DNA of 64,000 nucleotides. It comes from Maea johnstoni. Lineage: Eukaryota; Annelida; Polychaeta; Spionida; Magelonidae. This document shows positions 15,901 to 48,549 of this stretch, in pieces. A program made the position numbers and the translations under genes. The number at the start of each line of letters is the position of its first letter. Positions within the stretch are counted from its first letter, which is position 1. The DNA is taken from assembly GCA_963942565.1 (NCBI GenBank), contig OZ012685.1:56477377-56541376 (forward strand). Direction: 5' to 3'. The notes beneath the pieces were generated by a model. The model searched no databases. It worked only from the letters and a program-made list of their open reading frames with translations, and was not told where the DNA came from.

Positions 15901-18870
15901 ACCAGGCTTATGAGGATGGTACACTGGGTGATGGGGTAAATACCATCGTAATTCAGTCTTAGACTCAGACTGAGACTCTGTAGTCTGAGGGACTACCCTA
16001 CCAAACCCTTTCTCCAAGTATCCCTCAACTACCTCAGTATATTTCTCATGTAAGGTTTTATCACGCAGGAACTTCCTTTTCAGGATGCTCAACCGCGACT
16101 TGGCCATTTGATAATTATCAGGCAAATAAGGATCAGGAGATCGCCATAGTAAACCCAACATGTAGTGACCGTCAGACATGGTCACAGTGTCATCCATGAT
16201 GGCCTTAGCTCGACGATCTTCAACTGACATGCCAACATCCTTGTCTGACTTGAGGAGACTATCACCGAAGTCGGTTTCCCAAAACTTCTTGACTTGCCCC
16301 ATCAAGTCAGTGACCAGAAAACAACCAACACCCACCTCCTCTGTTGATGGAGAATTGGCAGGCCCAGACAAAGTCCAGCCCAAGATGGACTTGATGGCAT
16401 ATGGTTGCTTCTTGCCACCCCTTCTTTCCTCCAAAACCCAGAACACCTCTGGGACATCAGCACCAATCAGGAGGAGCACCTCAGAATTACCACTGCAGTG
16501 TTTATGAAACTCAACATTACTAAGATGCTTCCATTTAGAAACATCCTTGAGAGATGGCAGTGTGCAAGACACAGGCATATTGTCAACTGCAGTGACTGAC
16601 ATCTCAATGACATCACTACCTGTAACAGATTTCACAATAATATTGGACTCAGCAGCATCCATGTGCTTAACACCATTCATAGTGGACATAGTAAGAGGTC
16701 TGTCCTCACCCTGTATACCAACAAGTTCAAACAACTTTTTGCTGCAGAGGGAAATTTGACTACCATTGTCCAGTAATGCAAGTGTTTCAATCTCCCTGTC
16801 AGGCCCTTTCACAACCACTGGAACAACCCTAAGGTACACCCCTACCCTGGAGGAATCTGTAGCAAAACTACTAGCTACCTGCACCAAGGACTCACTGTTC
16901 CCTTCATCGTTTCCAGTATTGTTATTTGCATGACCAGAAGATTCAAACACTGCATTGCTGCTTGTCTGTGAAGTAGGAGCAGCTGTCTGTTTCACCTGAG
17001 TACCAACACTACCTGAACTGTCTTGTGAAAAATGTAAAAGTGTGTGGTGTTTCTTTCCACAACCATCATGAGTGCATGCTGCCTTCGACATGCAGCCCCT
17101 GGCATAGTGATATGGGTAGAAACAATTATCACACATTCTTTTTTCCCTCACAAGACTCAGTCTATTCTCAAGAGACATCTGCTTGAAGTTATGACAATCT
17201 TCAAGCTTATGGCTCCCAGAACAGCAAACACACACCTTGGCATTAAAAACATGAACAGGTTTTGACACAGGTTGCTGTTTGACATTACCAGCAGTAACAG
17301 CAAAAGAACCAGCCCTAGGACCACTACCACCTTTGACCTTGACCTTTGGCTTCATCAATTCACTATTTGGGTATTGCCCCACACACCTGCCAAACACTGT
17401 CGAACTAGTCAGAGCAGAATTCTGAATGAACCTTGACATGTCATCTAAAGTAGGTTCCCTGCCAATTTGAATGACTGCACTAGCTCTCTTAGCCCACTCG
17501 CCCTGTAACCGAAAGGGCAGGATTCTCTGAATTTTGAGTAACTGGTCAGTACTAGTGTGACCACCGATTTTGCTCAAAGTAATTTGACAGGATTGGACTT
17601 CCCTAGCCAAGTCCCACAATGCATCCACATCATTTGGTTTAATTTGATTTCTAGAACATAACTTATCCAACATACTATGAGCTACCACATGAGGATGACC
17701 ATACTGCATTTGAAGTATTTCCCGGGCCTTAACATACCCATCTGAACCAAAGAGGACACAATTCTCAATACTTCTCTTTGCTTTACCCTTACAGTATTGC
17801 AACAAATAGGTAAGTCTTGAATTTGAATCAACCACCTTGCTCTCAATATTAACTTCAAAGTTGTGTATAAACATGTAGTATTCAGCTGGGTCCCCATCAA
17901 AAGGGCTTATTTCCTGTTTAGGTATGTTCAGATTCAAAAGCATAGCATTGACTAAACTAGGTAAATCATTTGTCACATTACACACAGGGTTATTGACACT
18001 ACCACATTGCACACCTGTTGTATTTCCAACAAACCCAACACCTGATTCACGCTTGTTCTGACAAGTCACCTTCTCAGTATCTTCATGCAACTGATTATTG
18101 CCCACAGAATCAACATTTTCACCATCAGACATAACATTGACAGGATATTGAACAATAGGACATGCTTGACCAGGTTTGACATCATTACTCTGAACATCAA
18201 CATCACTAACATCATCTTCTTCAAGAAAAGTACACTCTAAATTAGCTTGATCATACTCATTTTTCACTTTAAGTAAAGCTAATTCATCTTTCTCATGTAC
18301 CAGTTTCTGTTCAGTAGCTAACTGCTCTTGGATCAGCTTTTGCTCAGCAGCTAACTGCTCGGCACGAAGTTTTGCCAGTTCTCGTTTTATTCTAGCCTCC
18401 TTAAGTCTAGTAGTCGATAATTTGCCAGATGCCCTACTAGAACCTCTGCTAGAATGACTTTTCACTGATGGTGCTCTGTTTTGGTTCACATTTTCACCAC
18501 CAGGTGGCATCACTGAACATCCATTGTCTCCGTTGCCATGACGACCAGACTCAGATTCTGTCTTAAGTTTCTGACCAGATTTTTGCTTTTCTGCCTCAAC
18601 TAATCCTAGCCAATCCTGAATTCTTGTCTGGAACTCCTGATGATTGACCTCTGCAGAATGGAAATCTGGAACTGATTCAGAAGTAGCCTCACAGTACTCC
18701 ACCACTTTCTTCTCAAACAACTCAAACACTTCAGAAAGCCTCCTATTCTTGGTGGTAACAGCCTCAGCATTACTGTAGTCCATCAGCAGAATCTCGATCT
18801 CTCTGTACTTTTTGTTGAGTTGCCCAATGTAACCAAAGCATGAAGACTTGAGGGTAGCAACGTCAGCCAT
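12928..18870 (-). CDS. BEL/Pao Gag-Pol polyprotein
   Basis: Single frame of 1980 codons from MADVATLKSS; the frame is open further upstream into the LTR, but this ATG just after the LTR is the likelier start. Order: a coiled, charged N-terminus (Gag region, DUF1759-like block near PFDGDPAEYYMF), zinc-knuckle cysteines (CVCCSGSHKLEDCH, CDNC), an aspartic protease with LLDNGS, and a reverse transcriptase with FYVDD. Then come an RNase H/A17-type region (SFSDASNSAYAAV, WTDST), an integrase HHCC zinc site (HYHELVGHSG, CFPCRRR), an integrase core (GVDYFGP, FSDNGTNF) and a C-terminal DUF5641-like part (PLTPNHLLLLRP). The order protease, RT, RNase H, integrase is that of BEL/Pao. The host role is none beyond its own mobility. 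Confidence 0.93.
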   Translation of the reverse strand: MADVATLKSSCFGYIGQLNKKYREIEILLMDYSNAEAVTTKNRRLSEVFELFEKKVVEYCEATSESVPDFHSAEVNHQEFQTRIQDWLGLVEAEKQKSGQKLKTESESGRHGNGDNGCSVMPPGGENVNQNRAPSVKSHSSRGSSRASGKLSTTRLKEARIKRELAKLRAEQLAAEQKLIQEQLATEQKLVHEKDELALLKVKNEYDQANLECTFLEEDDVSDVDVQSNDVKPGQACPIVQYPVNVMSDGENVDSVGNNQLHEDTEKVTCQNKRESGVGFVGNTTGVQCGSVNNPVCNVTNDLPSLVNAMLLNLNIPKQEISPFDGDPAEYYMFIHNFEVNIESKVVDSNSRLTYLLQYCKGKAKRSIENCVLFGSDGYVKAREILQMQYGHPHVVAHSMLDKLCSRNQIKPNDVDALWDLAREVQSCQITLSKIGGHTSTDQLLKIQRILPFRLQGEWAKRASAVIQIGREPTLDDMSRFIQNSALTSSTVFGRCVGQYPNSELMKPKVKVKGGSGPRAGSFAVTAGNVKQQPVSKPVHVFNAKVCVCCSGSHKLEDCHNFKQMSLENRLSLVREKRMCDNCFYPYHYARGCMSKAACTHDGCGKKHHTLLHFSQDSSGSVGTQVKQTAAPTSQTSSNAVFESSGHANNNTGNDEGNSESLVQVASSFATDSSRVGVYLRVVPVVVKGPDREIETLALLDNGSQISLCSKKLFELVGIQGEDRPLTMSTMNGVKHMDAAESNIIVKSVTGSDVIEMSVTAVDNMPVSCTLPSLKDVSKWKHLSNVEFHKHCSGNSEVLLLIGADVPEVFWVLEERRGGKKQPYAIKSILGWTLSGPANSPSTEEVGVGCFLVTDLMGQVKKFWETDFGDSLLKSDKDVGMSVEDRRAKAIMDDTVTMSDGHYMLGLLWRSPDPYLPDNYQMAKSRLSILKRKFLRDKTLHEKYTEVVEGYLEKGFGRVVPQTTESQSESKTELRWYLPHHPVYHPHKPGKTRVVFDCSANYGGTSLNDQLLKGPDFLNRLVGVLTRFREERVAIVADVEAMFHQVRVIERDCGALRFLWWPHGDIANEPVDHQMLVHIFGATSSPSCASYALRKSATDNASDFDKLTVSTVLNDFYVDDCLESVKTTEVAKRLVSQLCAILAKGGFRLTKWLSNVREVIESIPEQERAGSVKDIDLDHLPIERTLGVQWNVEGDSFEFHVVLKQKEETRRGILSMISSIFDPLGFLAPFILLAKLLLQELCRQGLDWDQTVSAKDLGLWQDWLADLPKLSEVSIPRCFHPVDFEPVTYQLHSFSDASNSAYAAVTYLRMVDGAGRVHCAFVMGKSRLSPLKVISIPRLELSAALLAVNVCQIVKAELRYPISEVMFWTDSTAVLHYIQNESRRFHTFVANRVAKIQSVTIPSQWHYVDSKQNPADDGSRGLRIDEFIENDRWLKGPEFLWKDPGFWPESPMASERTVTDWAQDPEVRKETQMVSMVTDEENVLQKYLSSFSSWFKLKRAVAWLLRFRQYLLTRKRSPQEVNGLKKSPLTVGELKHAEKSVIAFVQRECFPDVVQALKGSKGIPVKLSGNLVKLCPMLKDGILRVGGRLREAPLQEDVKHPMILPSDHHVTRLIIGHYHELVGHSGAGMTWSSLRQRYWILKGGATVRHVIGKCFPCRRRNAPLGEQIMGELPVARVTPEQPPFTNTGVDYFGPIMVKQGRSQVKRYGCLFTCLAIRAVHLEVAHSLNTDSFLNALRRFMNRRGVPKRIFSDNGTNFIGGERELREGIQSFNQQKIHGILLQKEVEWNFNPPLASHMGGVWERMVKSVKKIMKALLKEQVVRDEILLTIFSEVESILNSRPITEIHQDAKDLEPLTPNHLLLLRPNTCLPPGVFQKVDGFGIRAWRQAQYLADRFWQRWLKEYLPLLQLRQRWTVPRRNLKVGDLVLVLDESVPRGQWPMGRVIKVYPDKAGWVRQVDVRVSAKDLKRPITKLCFLESTQ

Positions 18871-18905
18871 CTTGTAGAACTGTAGATGATTGTAGCCAAA
18901 AACTA

Positions 18906-19641
18906 TGTCATGGGGGGTAACTTCACAAACAACTCCTTTGTTCCTGGTTGAATGATCTTTATTCTCCCATGGATGTATCAAAACACACGCAAACACGAGC
19001 CACCAGTACACAGATACGGGATACACCATTACACGTTTTCTACAAAAAACACAAAGCACTCATAAGTATCTCAACTAAATCACAATGCAACACAATAGAC
19101 AAGTAGAGAGATAACACATGATCAATTCCTTTGTCTCAAACAAGTGACTAAATATGCAGAAATAAAGTCAATCTTTATGATCAAATGTACAGAAATGCTC
19201 TATCAAAGATACAGAATACTACAGTAATAGATATACAGACTTATAATGCAAGTAATATACATATTAGGCAAACAAATAATGTTCAACTTACTGGCTATTT
19301 GTACACCATACATTTCCTTCCAATGGCCCAGTCAATATGGCCTCTCAACAGAAAACCCCCACAATCCTCTGCAAATATGCTAATTTGTATGCAAAAATAG
19401 TACATGTCACAAATAAACAAACATGCACCAGCCCACACTACATTGTTTTCATCATGAACACAGTTACAAAGACAAAGGACATGCAGATCACTCTGCAGCA
19501 GCAACACAATGCTGCACCCACACTAACTGCAAGGTTCACTGCACAGCAGTACACTGAGTACCAGCACACTATCTCTCACTCTGACCATATATACAAAACA
19601 CAAAATCCAAAACCTCAATAAATGTCTTATATGCCATTACA
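18906..19641 (-). repeat. BEL/Pao 5' LTR
   Basis: 736 bp, upstream LTR in element orientation. It carries a TATATA motif near its start and AATAAA (plus 18958-18963) near its end. Indistinguishable from the other LTR over all stretches compared. Confidence 0.95.
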
Positions 19642-20112
19642 CTTATAGTGTCTACTTTTCAGATATATGTTTTGCCTGTCTAAACAACTTCATATATGCC
19701 TTTTATTAGAACTTTAAAGTCCAAAAATAGTTATTTTTTACCCGTTTCTACATATGAACCCTAAATTTGATGTCATTCAGTGCAGGAACAACTTTCAAGT
19801 TTCATTTTAAATTTTTTCACTAGACAAGGACCTTAATAATTATCAGGAGTAATTTGAATGGGAAATATTGGTAAAAAGGCCACCAAACAGTAAGCTATTT
19901 GAGGTGTATTTTTTCATTGTTATCACTACTTCAAAAAGGTTGCCATGGAAACGGTGTGATATCTCAAGTTGTACAACTTTTTGGTTCCGGCATCACGCGG
20001 TTTCGGAATCCTGAGATTCTTAGCTTTCATTTGATGTATGATGCTGCTTGTTCTACCACCGGCTGGGGTCCATCCCAAAATCTGGTCCACGACAAGTTAA
20101 AAAAAAGGATAA
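19642..20112 (-). repeat. Right arm of the large inverted repeat, outer part
   Basis: Resumes with CTTATAGTGTCTACTTTTCA directly after the BEL LTR and matches the reverse complement of about 5565-6020 to the outer end at CACCGGCTGGGGTC. Confidence 0.8.
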
Positions 20113-21682
20113 GAAGAAATGACTGGATCTCCTCTAATCAGTAACAGGCATTAGACAATCAGTCATGGAGCACAGCATTCTTAGTGGCTGGCACGCAAAA
20201 AAATGGTTCAAAAAACTGTCACAAGATGGCGCTACCATATAACAGCGATTTGCTTTGTAAAGAACAATAGTCTTCATACTGCTTTGGAGGTATTTGATAT
20301 TTGTATATACACATCTCCTATTTCATTAAGTAAGATGAAGCTGTAACTTTGTGACAAAGTTATATGCACCCATGGTATTGGGTAATGCTATTTCTCTTAA
20401 TTATAGGTAAGGTATTGGGAAGTGTATGGAATGAGTAAGCTTATAAAAAGGACAATTGCATAATTATAAAAGGGGGGCCTGTTTCCTGAAAGATGAATAA
20501 TCAATTATCTAGCTAAACTTTTAGCTAGCTAAGATTAAGAATATCGATGTTCTCTTCACCTTAGCCTGCCTCCCAGGCCATATTTAAATGTCATCCCTTG
20601 TGGATAGATGGCACTGCAGTATACTAGGGGTCAGTTGTATTAAACACTAATCTCCCTCGTGTGGCAGTTGTGTGAACTAAATGACCAATAGTAGCCCACA
20701 AGTCCCTATCTAGTATAGGTGCAGGCTTCTATATATAATAAAGTAAAATCATAACAGAGCCTTGTAGCTAGGCTATCTTCACCTAGCTAAGATAACCAGT
20801 TCGTTATTCTACGAATTTGGTTTCACAAAGATAAGAACTAGCTGGCTAGCCTTGGCCAGTAAAAGAACAATACGCCGATGTAATATGAACCTCGTGTTCC
20901 CCTGCCACCAGATCCTGCATGTAACATACGTCGCTTTTCAATTCCACCTACCACAGAATCCTCTTATTCAAACGTAAAATAAAATGATATTTAAGTGCAG
21001 TACTACCAAAGCAAAAATGTCATATTTTTATCACTTACCATACCAGCAAATTAAATGCAATAACTTTGGCTTTTTAAATGCATATATTTGCATTGCACAA
21101 TACTATATTAAACTCCCTCTGTATTTCTGAAATCCAGTTCAAAACAATTCATTTATCTTCACTTTGACAGCCTTTTTGCCGTTAAAACTTTATGTAGCCA
21201 CTTATGCTGTAGTCATGGTTTCAGTGTATGGTGCATCCGAGTATATTGTGCTGAATACAGTTACAAACAATGAATGGAAGGGGGCTAACATGGATCATAG
21301 ATGATGGCCATGGACATGGTTGACGTACTAATTAAAGAAAAACAGTCAATCGAAATTATCTCGTGTTTTATTATCCATGTATTTCTTGGTAACAACAATT
21401 TGTTTTCAATAATTGATTCATTTTCTTAATGTGTTGAAAAACATCTCGATCATTTGATCGTTTGCATCACATTCTGGCCATACAGGGACCGCTTCGGTAG
21501 CAAAGTAGTCTGTGTTTTGTCTTTTATGTTTTGAATTCTGTTACGAGTATATATGAAACCAGGCTTTCAAGATAACGAAAAAATCAAATATATACTGAGA
21601 TCGAATGTTTATTGTTTTATGATATGCTACATGTTAAAGGAAAATAAAGACCAGCTTTGTGCGAAGTTAAAAAAGTAGTCTA
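20113..21682. other. Intergenic DNA with small palindromic motifs
   Basis: No exon found. About 20470-20865 has repeated CTAGCTAA/TTAGCTAG motifs and loosely inverted ends (TTTCCTGAAAGATGAATAA versus GGTTTCACAAAGATAAGAAC). It may be a decayed MITE. The block around 20150 (CAATCAGTCATGGAGCACAG) resembles 8400 in the inverted-repeat spacer. Confidence 0.35.
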
Positions 21683-21835
21683 GAACATTGCCCACTGACA
21701 ACTCTCTGACTCACCACTGCCAAAATTTCAGGGTTTGAATCCTTCGTCAGACTGTGATAAGGTTGCCAGTGACTTAGAGTAAGCTAATGGATTTCCTATT
21801 TTCCTTTGAAATGTACAACTGGTTTTTCACGTTAT
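21683..21835 (+). mobile_element. SINE family 1 fragment
   Basis: Box-B-like GGGTTTGAATCCTTCGTCAG followed by AAGGTTGCCAGTGACTTAGA; 5'-truncated or decayed. Confidence 0.55.
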
Positions 21836-21904
21836 AGCCTTGATACTGCGCGAGCCCATACTTACACCGATCTGTGGCGCTTCTCATTACTCACACACAC
21901 CCTC

Positions 21905-22583
<679 letters not shown>

Positions 22584-22820
22584 ACGAACGAAGCAGTTAG
22601 TTTAAAGATACTACTAACACGAAAGAAATCCTAATCATGCATTTCAGTCAACAAGTAAACATTGGTCATACTAGTTACAGGAAGGGGGAAACTTGTTGCA
22701 GGAAATAGATAAGCCAGCACAAAGCCAAATCAGTAGAAGTGAGTAAGGAGTAGTAGTGTTTCATTTCTATCCAATCTCGCTTAACGTCAGATAGTGCGAG
22801 CAACTCTGAGAAAGTTTGCA

Positions 22821-43813
<20,993 letters not shown>

Positions 43814-43878
43814 TTGCATGACAACCGTTACATGTGTGTAGCACCTCAAAAAGACCACGATATTTTAGAGATAACATT

Positions 43879-44090
43879 TTAACCTTTAGAATGCTGAGGC
43901 TACTGTCGTCTAAAGCACAATGACACAAAGATTTTTGAAAAACATCAACATCTGTCATGTTGGTATTCATTAGATAGCTCTCGCTGAGTATTCTCAGATG
44001 GATACCCATGCGCCAGGGTTTTGGTCATTTTTCAGGATTTTTCCATCATTTTGTATTGGCCAAAATAGCCACCAGCAACATACGGGATAA
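43879..44090 (-). mobile_element. MITE family B, copy 3, in the LRP-like 3' flank
   Basis: Starts TTAACCTTTAGAATGCTGAG 66 bp after the stop codon, so it may lie in the 3' UTR; the far end is diverged. Confidence 0.7.
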
Positions 44091-44805
44091 AAGACGAAAA
44101 CATCTATTTTTCATATTGGTAGATGATTGAAAAATATCTTAAGGTGTAATTTTATCTTATAATAGCCTCATATTATGCTTTTCAGAGGAATCTTTAAGCA
44201 TGAACAGGGTAAATTGCTATGAAGACATGTATATATGTAATAACACATTTACAAACATCTATATTTTTCAGGTTATTAGATTATTATTACACTTGTTCTT
44301 GTGATGCTCAATTACAAGTAGGTTCTTGTTCCTGATGTGCTAAACAGTTATTTTTAAGCATTTTGTTAAAAATAATTTGAAATACTTTTCATTATCTATA
44401 AATCGATATCATTGATGTATCGAATAACAATCCACATCCCTATTTCAAAGTTATAGTAGTGATGGAGAGTAAGGATGACTCTCTTAGTAATGCTCCTTCA
44501 ATTACTAGGCTAGTGGACTCCCTAACACTAGAAGGTAGTAAAGCAATCAATGTACCAATCCATTAAAATATATTTGATAAACTTATAATAATCATGTCTG
44601 TCATGCTTACTTTCATTTAATTGACGCTGCTTGTGGAGGCCGAACAGGCCATAACTTTTTATAGTGCATGTCTTCACAGAAGTTGTCAACGCACATGCGC
44701 AGAATGCACCTCTTGAGTGGTTCTTGTCAAGAACATAGGCTACGAGCTGTACCAAGACTATTGAGTGAGATCTGCTAGTTATGTATCTGGTGATAGACAA
44801 AAATA

Positions 44806-45075
44806 CTATGTGTCGGACTAGTAATCAGTAGGTCGCTGGTTCAATTCCCGGCCGGGGCACTTTGGTCTGTCCTTGGGCAAGACAGTTTATTCCATATTGC
44901 CTTAGTCTATCCAGCTGAAAAATGGGTACCTAGCATTCATAAGGCAGTGCTTAGAGCTTGTGCACTATATGCTGCCAGCTGCTCTGAAATATCCCTCAGG
45001 GTATTGAATGGTCTCTGTATGTACAGGCCTGCTGCGGGGAGGAAGGTTGTGTGAGCGCTTCATTGGATACAAGAC
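44806..45075 (+). mobile_element. tRNA-derived SINE (family 2)
   Basis: tRNA-like head with AGTAATCAGTAGGTCGCTGG and box B GGTTCAATTCCC. The body contains GTCCTTGGGCAAGACAGTTT, AAAATGGGTACCTAGCA and GGGAGGAAGGTTGTGTGAGC. This type is widespread in marine invertebrates. Confidence 0.85.
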
Positions 45076-45519
45076 TATAAACCGAATACTTTTACCTTGT
45101 ATGTAGATATAAATGATCTTTATGTTGTGCTTTTAATAGATTCAAGTGAGTTGCACTAAAGAAAATATATCATAGAGAGGAGGATGCACAGGTTTGGTAT
45201 CCATACCTTGTAAATCAAAACGTAACAACCATCCATTTATGTAATAATTTATTCCATCATTTCATCACTATATTTACAATATACATTTCAACATTCAAAT
45301 TTCGGTCTTGAGGGTCTTGCAAAAAATATTTTAAAGGGTCTTTTTTAAGGTTCATTAGTTAAGTCATAAATTAAGATTCCTAAATATGCTGAACAACTCA
45401 TTATCCATTTCGTATACAACTTAACCAGACCCATCGTTTGCATGCTTGAAATAATATTTCTTTACTTCAAACCCATTAAAAATTTAACTTATATCTATAT
45501 AAATTCATACATACATATA

Positions 45520-46537
<1,018 letters not shown>

Positions 46538-46750
46538 TTAACCCTTGTGCTGCTGGTGGCTAATTTGGCCAATACGAAATGATGCAAAGGAGCTGAAAAA
46601 CGACTGAAACCCTGCCATGTGGGTACTCATCTGAGAGTACTCAGTGAGAGCTATCTAATGAGTACCAACATGATAGGTTTTAGAAGGTTTTTGAAAATCT
46701 TTGCATCCTTGTGCTTTGGGCGAAAGTAGCCGTAGCATTGGAAGGGTTAA
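46538..46750 (+). mobile_element. MITE family B, copy 4 (intact)
   Basis: 213 bp from TTAACCCTTGTGCTGCTGG to GCATTGGAAGGGTTAA with TTAA at both ends. Confidence 0.88.
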
Positions 46751-46883
46751 ATGAAGCCTGTTAAAAGTGCACTATTTTGCTTTTCTTCTCAGCAGCAAGC
46801 TGTTGAAACCATGATCCTTTACTCTTGACATCTTGCAAGAAGGTCCACTTATTCATTTTCTTTTTCATAATTACCTTTATCTG

Positions 46884-47170
46884 AAGTCCAGCAGGGTGAC
46901 ATCCAGACACCCCAACCCTAAAAATGACGCCTCAGGACACCCAAATATTTTTGTAAGTCATTTCATAATGTGTCATTTTCAAGCATATAATTGATTTTTC
47001 AATCTCAAAATTAATGCCATGACATTGTATAAGGATATTATGCCTTATTTCAATGAGTAAATACCTTTTCATGGTCGTAATCTGAGTATGCTGTGGTCTT
47101 CTTCAAAAAATAGGATGTCTAAAAACTTTACAATGGCCAATTTTAGGCACCCAGTTTCTAAATCCTGGCC
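46884..47170 (+). mobile_element. MITE family A, copy 4
   Basis: From CCAGCAGGGTGACATCCAG to AGTTTCTAAATCCTGGCC; terminal bases decayed. Confidence 0.65.
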
Positions 47171-47265
47171 TTTATTGAGAAAGTGCAGGCTTGAGGTTTG
47201 TTGTTTTCAGAGCTCAGACTGAGAGGGATTTTTTGGATCATCATCCTTGGGGAGGAGATCCATTG

Positions 47266-47470
47266 GAGGGGCCTACCCTGATGGGCGTGTGGTCTAAGGC
47301 ATTGCTACTAACCACTAGCTATCTCTCACCACTGCTGGGGTTTGAATCCCATTCACAGCATGTGAGGAAGTTGCCAGTGACTTGGGGTTAGGCGGCGGTT
47401 TTCGCCGGGTACTCCGGTTTCCACCACAAGTTACAACTAGCTAGTCAGGAATTAGACAATCCATGGCAGA
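47266..47470 (+). mobile_element. tRNA-derived SINE (family 1), copy 3
   Basis: GGGGCCTACCCTGATGGGC, GTGTGGTCTAAGGC, GGTTTGAATCCC and GGCGGTTTTCGCCGGGTACT. It is inserted between degenerate units related to the 80-bp minisatellite. Confidence 0.82.
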
Positions 47471-47640
47471 GACAGTTGGTGGGGTGGACATCCTTTATTG
47501 AGGAAGTGCAGGTTTGCCGTTTGCGGAGCGCAGACTAAAAGGAGTTTGTTGGGAAAACTGGGATCCACTGGACTGATGAGAGACACCTGTAGGGATGGTC
47601 GTCCTTTGTTGAGGAAGTGCAGGTTTGTGGTTTTAGTTTT

Positions 47641-48280
47641 GTGGAGCTCAGACCGAGAGGGATTTGTTGGGGTCGTCATCTTTGGGGACGCCATTGATGA
47701 GCATCCTGGTGCTGGAGGTGGTGGAGCTCAGACTGAGAGGGATTTGTTGGGGTCGTCATCTTTGGGGACGCCATTGATGAGCATCCTGGTGCTGGAGGTG
47801 GTGGAGCTCAGACTGAGAGGGATTTGTTTGGGTCGTCGTCTTTGGGGCCGCCATTGATGAGCATCCTGGTGCTGGAGGTGGTGGAGCTCAGACTGAGAGG
47901 GATTTGTTGGGGTCGTCGTCTTTGGGGACGCCATTGATGAGCATCCTGGTGCTGGAGGTGGTGGAGCTCAGACTGAGAGGGATTTGTTGGGGTCGTCGTC
48001 TTTGGGGCCGCCATTGATGAGCATCCTGGTGCTGGAGGTGGTGGAGCTCAGACTGAGAGGGATTTGTTGGGGTCGTCGTCTTTGGGGACGCCATTGATGA
48101 GCATCCTGGTGCTGGAGGTGGTGGAGCTCAGACTGAGAGGGATTTGTTGGGGTCGTCGTCTTTGGGGACGCCATTGATGAGCATCCTGGTGCTGGAGGTG
48201 GTGGAGCTCAGACTGAGAGGGATTTGTTGGGGTCGTCGTCTTTGGGGACGCCATTGATGAGCATCCTGGTGCTGGAGGTG
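47641..48280. repeat. 80-bp minisatellite, eight near-identical units
   Basis: Units begin GTGGAGCTCAGACTGAGAGG and end GGTGCTGGAGGTG at 47641, 47721 and so on to 48201. The unit nearest 48280 contains the end and stop codon of the minus-strand exon 48208-48500. Older, longer and more diverged relatives lie at about 47165-47265 and 47482-47640. Confidence 0.97.
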
Positions 48281-48500
48281 CTGCTATAAGACGAGCCGTC
48301 GGTGGTGCTGACGGGGGTCCCTGGCAGCGAGATCGTCTCCATCACCTGCGACGGCAGACTCACCACCAGGGGGTCCTCCTCGGCTTCCTCTCCCTCCTCT
48401 GCGGAGTCCTTGTCGTACAGCAGACCAGCGTGCGCCGGCAGCTTGAACTCAACCTCACCCACTGCAGATAGAGGCTCCTCGGGCTTATAGGGGGTGCCAC
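48208..48500 (-). CDS. Last coding exon of an unrecognised minus-strand gene
   Basis: After acceptor CTGTTTTTCAG (48501-48511, minus strand) a GC-rich frame encodes about 97 residues. It includes TPYKPEEPLSAVGEVEFKLP, an acidic stretch EEGEEAEEDPLVV, a Ser/Thr-rich segment DGSSYSSTSSTRM and the end PKDDDPNKSLSV then TGA. It starts after one base of a split codon. The composition suggests a disordered cytoplasmic tail, and the LSV end could be a class II PDZ ligand (inference). Upstream exons were not found with confidence, and no family was recognised. Confidence 0.6.
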
Positions 48501-48549
48501 CTGAAAAACAGTACAATCATGCAGTGAAAACCTGTCATACAGCAGGCTG

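Larger units (their letters stand above)
12089..19641 (-). mobile_element. BEL/Pao LTR retrotransposon, apparently whole
   Basis: A 7553-bp element on the minus strand with two 736-bp LTRs beginning TG and ending CA, and a 5-bp target duplication CTTAT on both sides. A G-rich tract (TTTGGGGGCAGTA, minus strand) precedes the 3' LTR, and a possible primer site TGGCTACAATCATC follows the 5' LTR. One open frame spans the interior. The LTRs look identical, so the insertion is recent. It lies inside the right arm of the large inverted repeat, and the left arm still shows the empty site. It is treated as a fossil: family, parts and age only. Confidence 0.95.
5565..20112. mobile_element. Large inverted-repeat (foldback-like) structure, interrupted by a BEL/Pao element
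   Basis: The left arm (about 5565-7575) is the reverse complement, at moderate divergence, of the right arm (about 10540-12088 plus 19642-20112). Removing the retroelement leaves roughly 7 kb with about 2-kb arms and a 3-kb spacer. Matching landmarks include CCCCAGCCGG at the outer ends, the GTTGTACAACTTTTTGGTTC block, and the CTTAAATGTGTTCCTCA block at the inner ends. Each arm holds about four diverged units of roughly 360 bp. No transposase is recognisable. It could be a foldback or long-TIR DNA transposon or an inverted segmental duplication; outer target duplications could not be found. Confidence 0.75.

Noticed and set aside
18871-19059. Upstream extension of the BEL polyprotein frame into the LTR
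   Set aside because: The frame is open, but the MADV start at 18870 just inside the LTR boundary fits the family better.
5565-20112. Polinton/Maverick because of long inverted repeats
   Set aside because: No capsid, protein-primed polymerase or packaging ATPase is visible, and the integrase found belongs to the inserted BEL element.
44806-44870. Possible functional tRNA gene
   Set aside because: Box B is good, but the cloverleaf is incomplete and a SINE body follows directly, so it is a SINE head.
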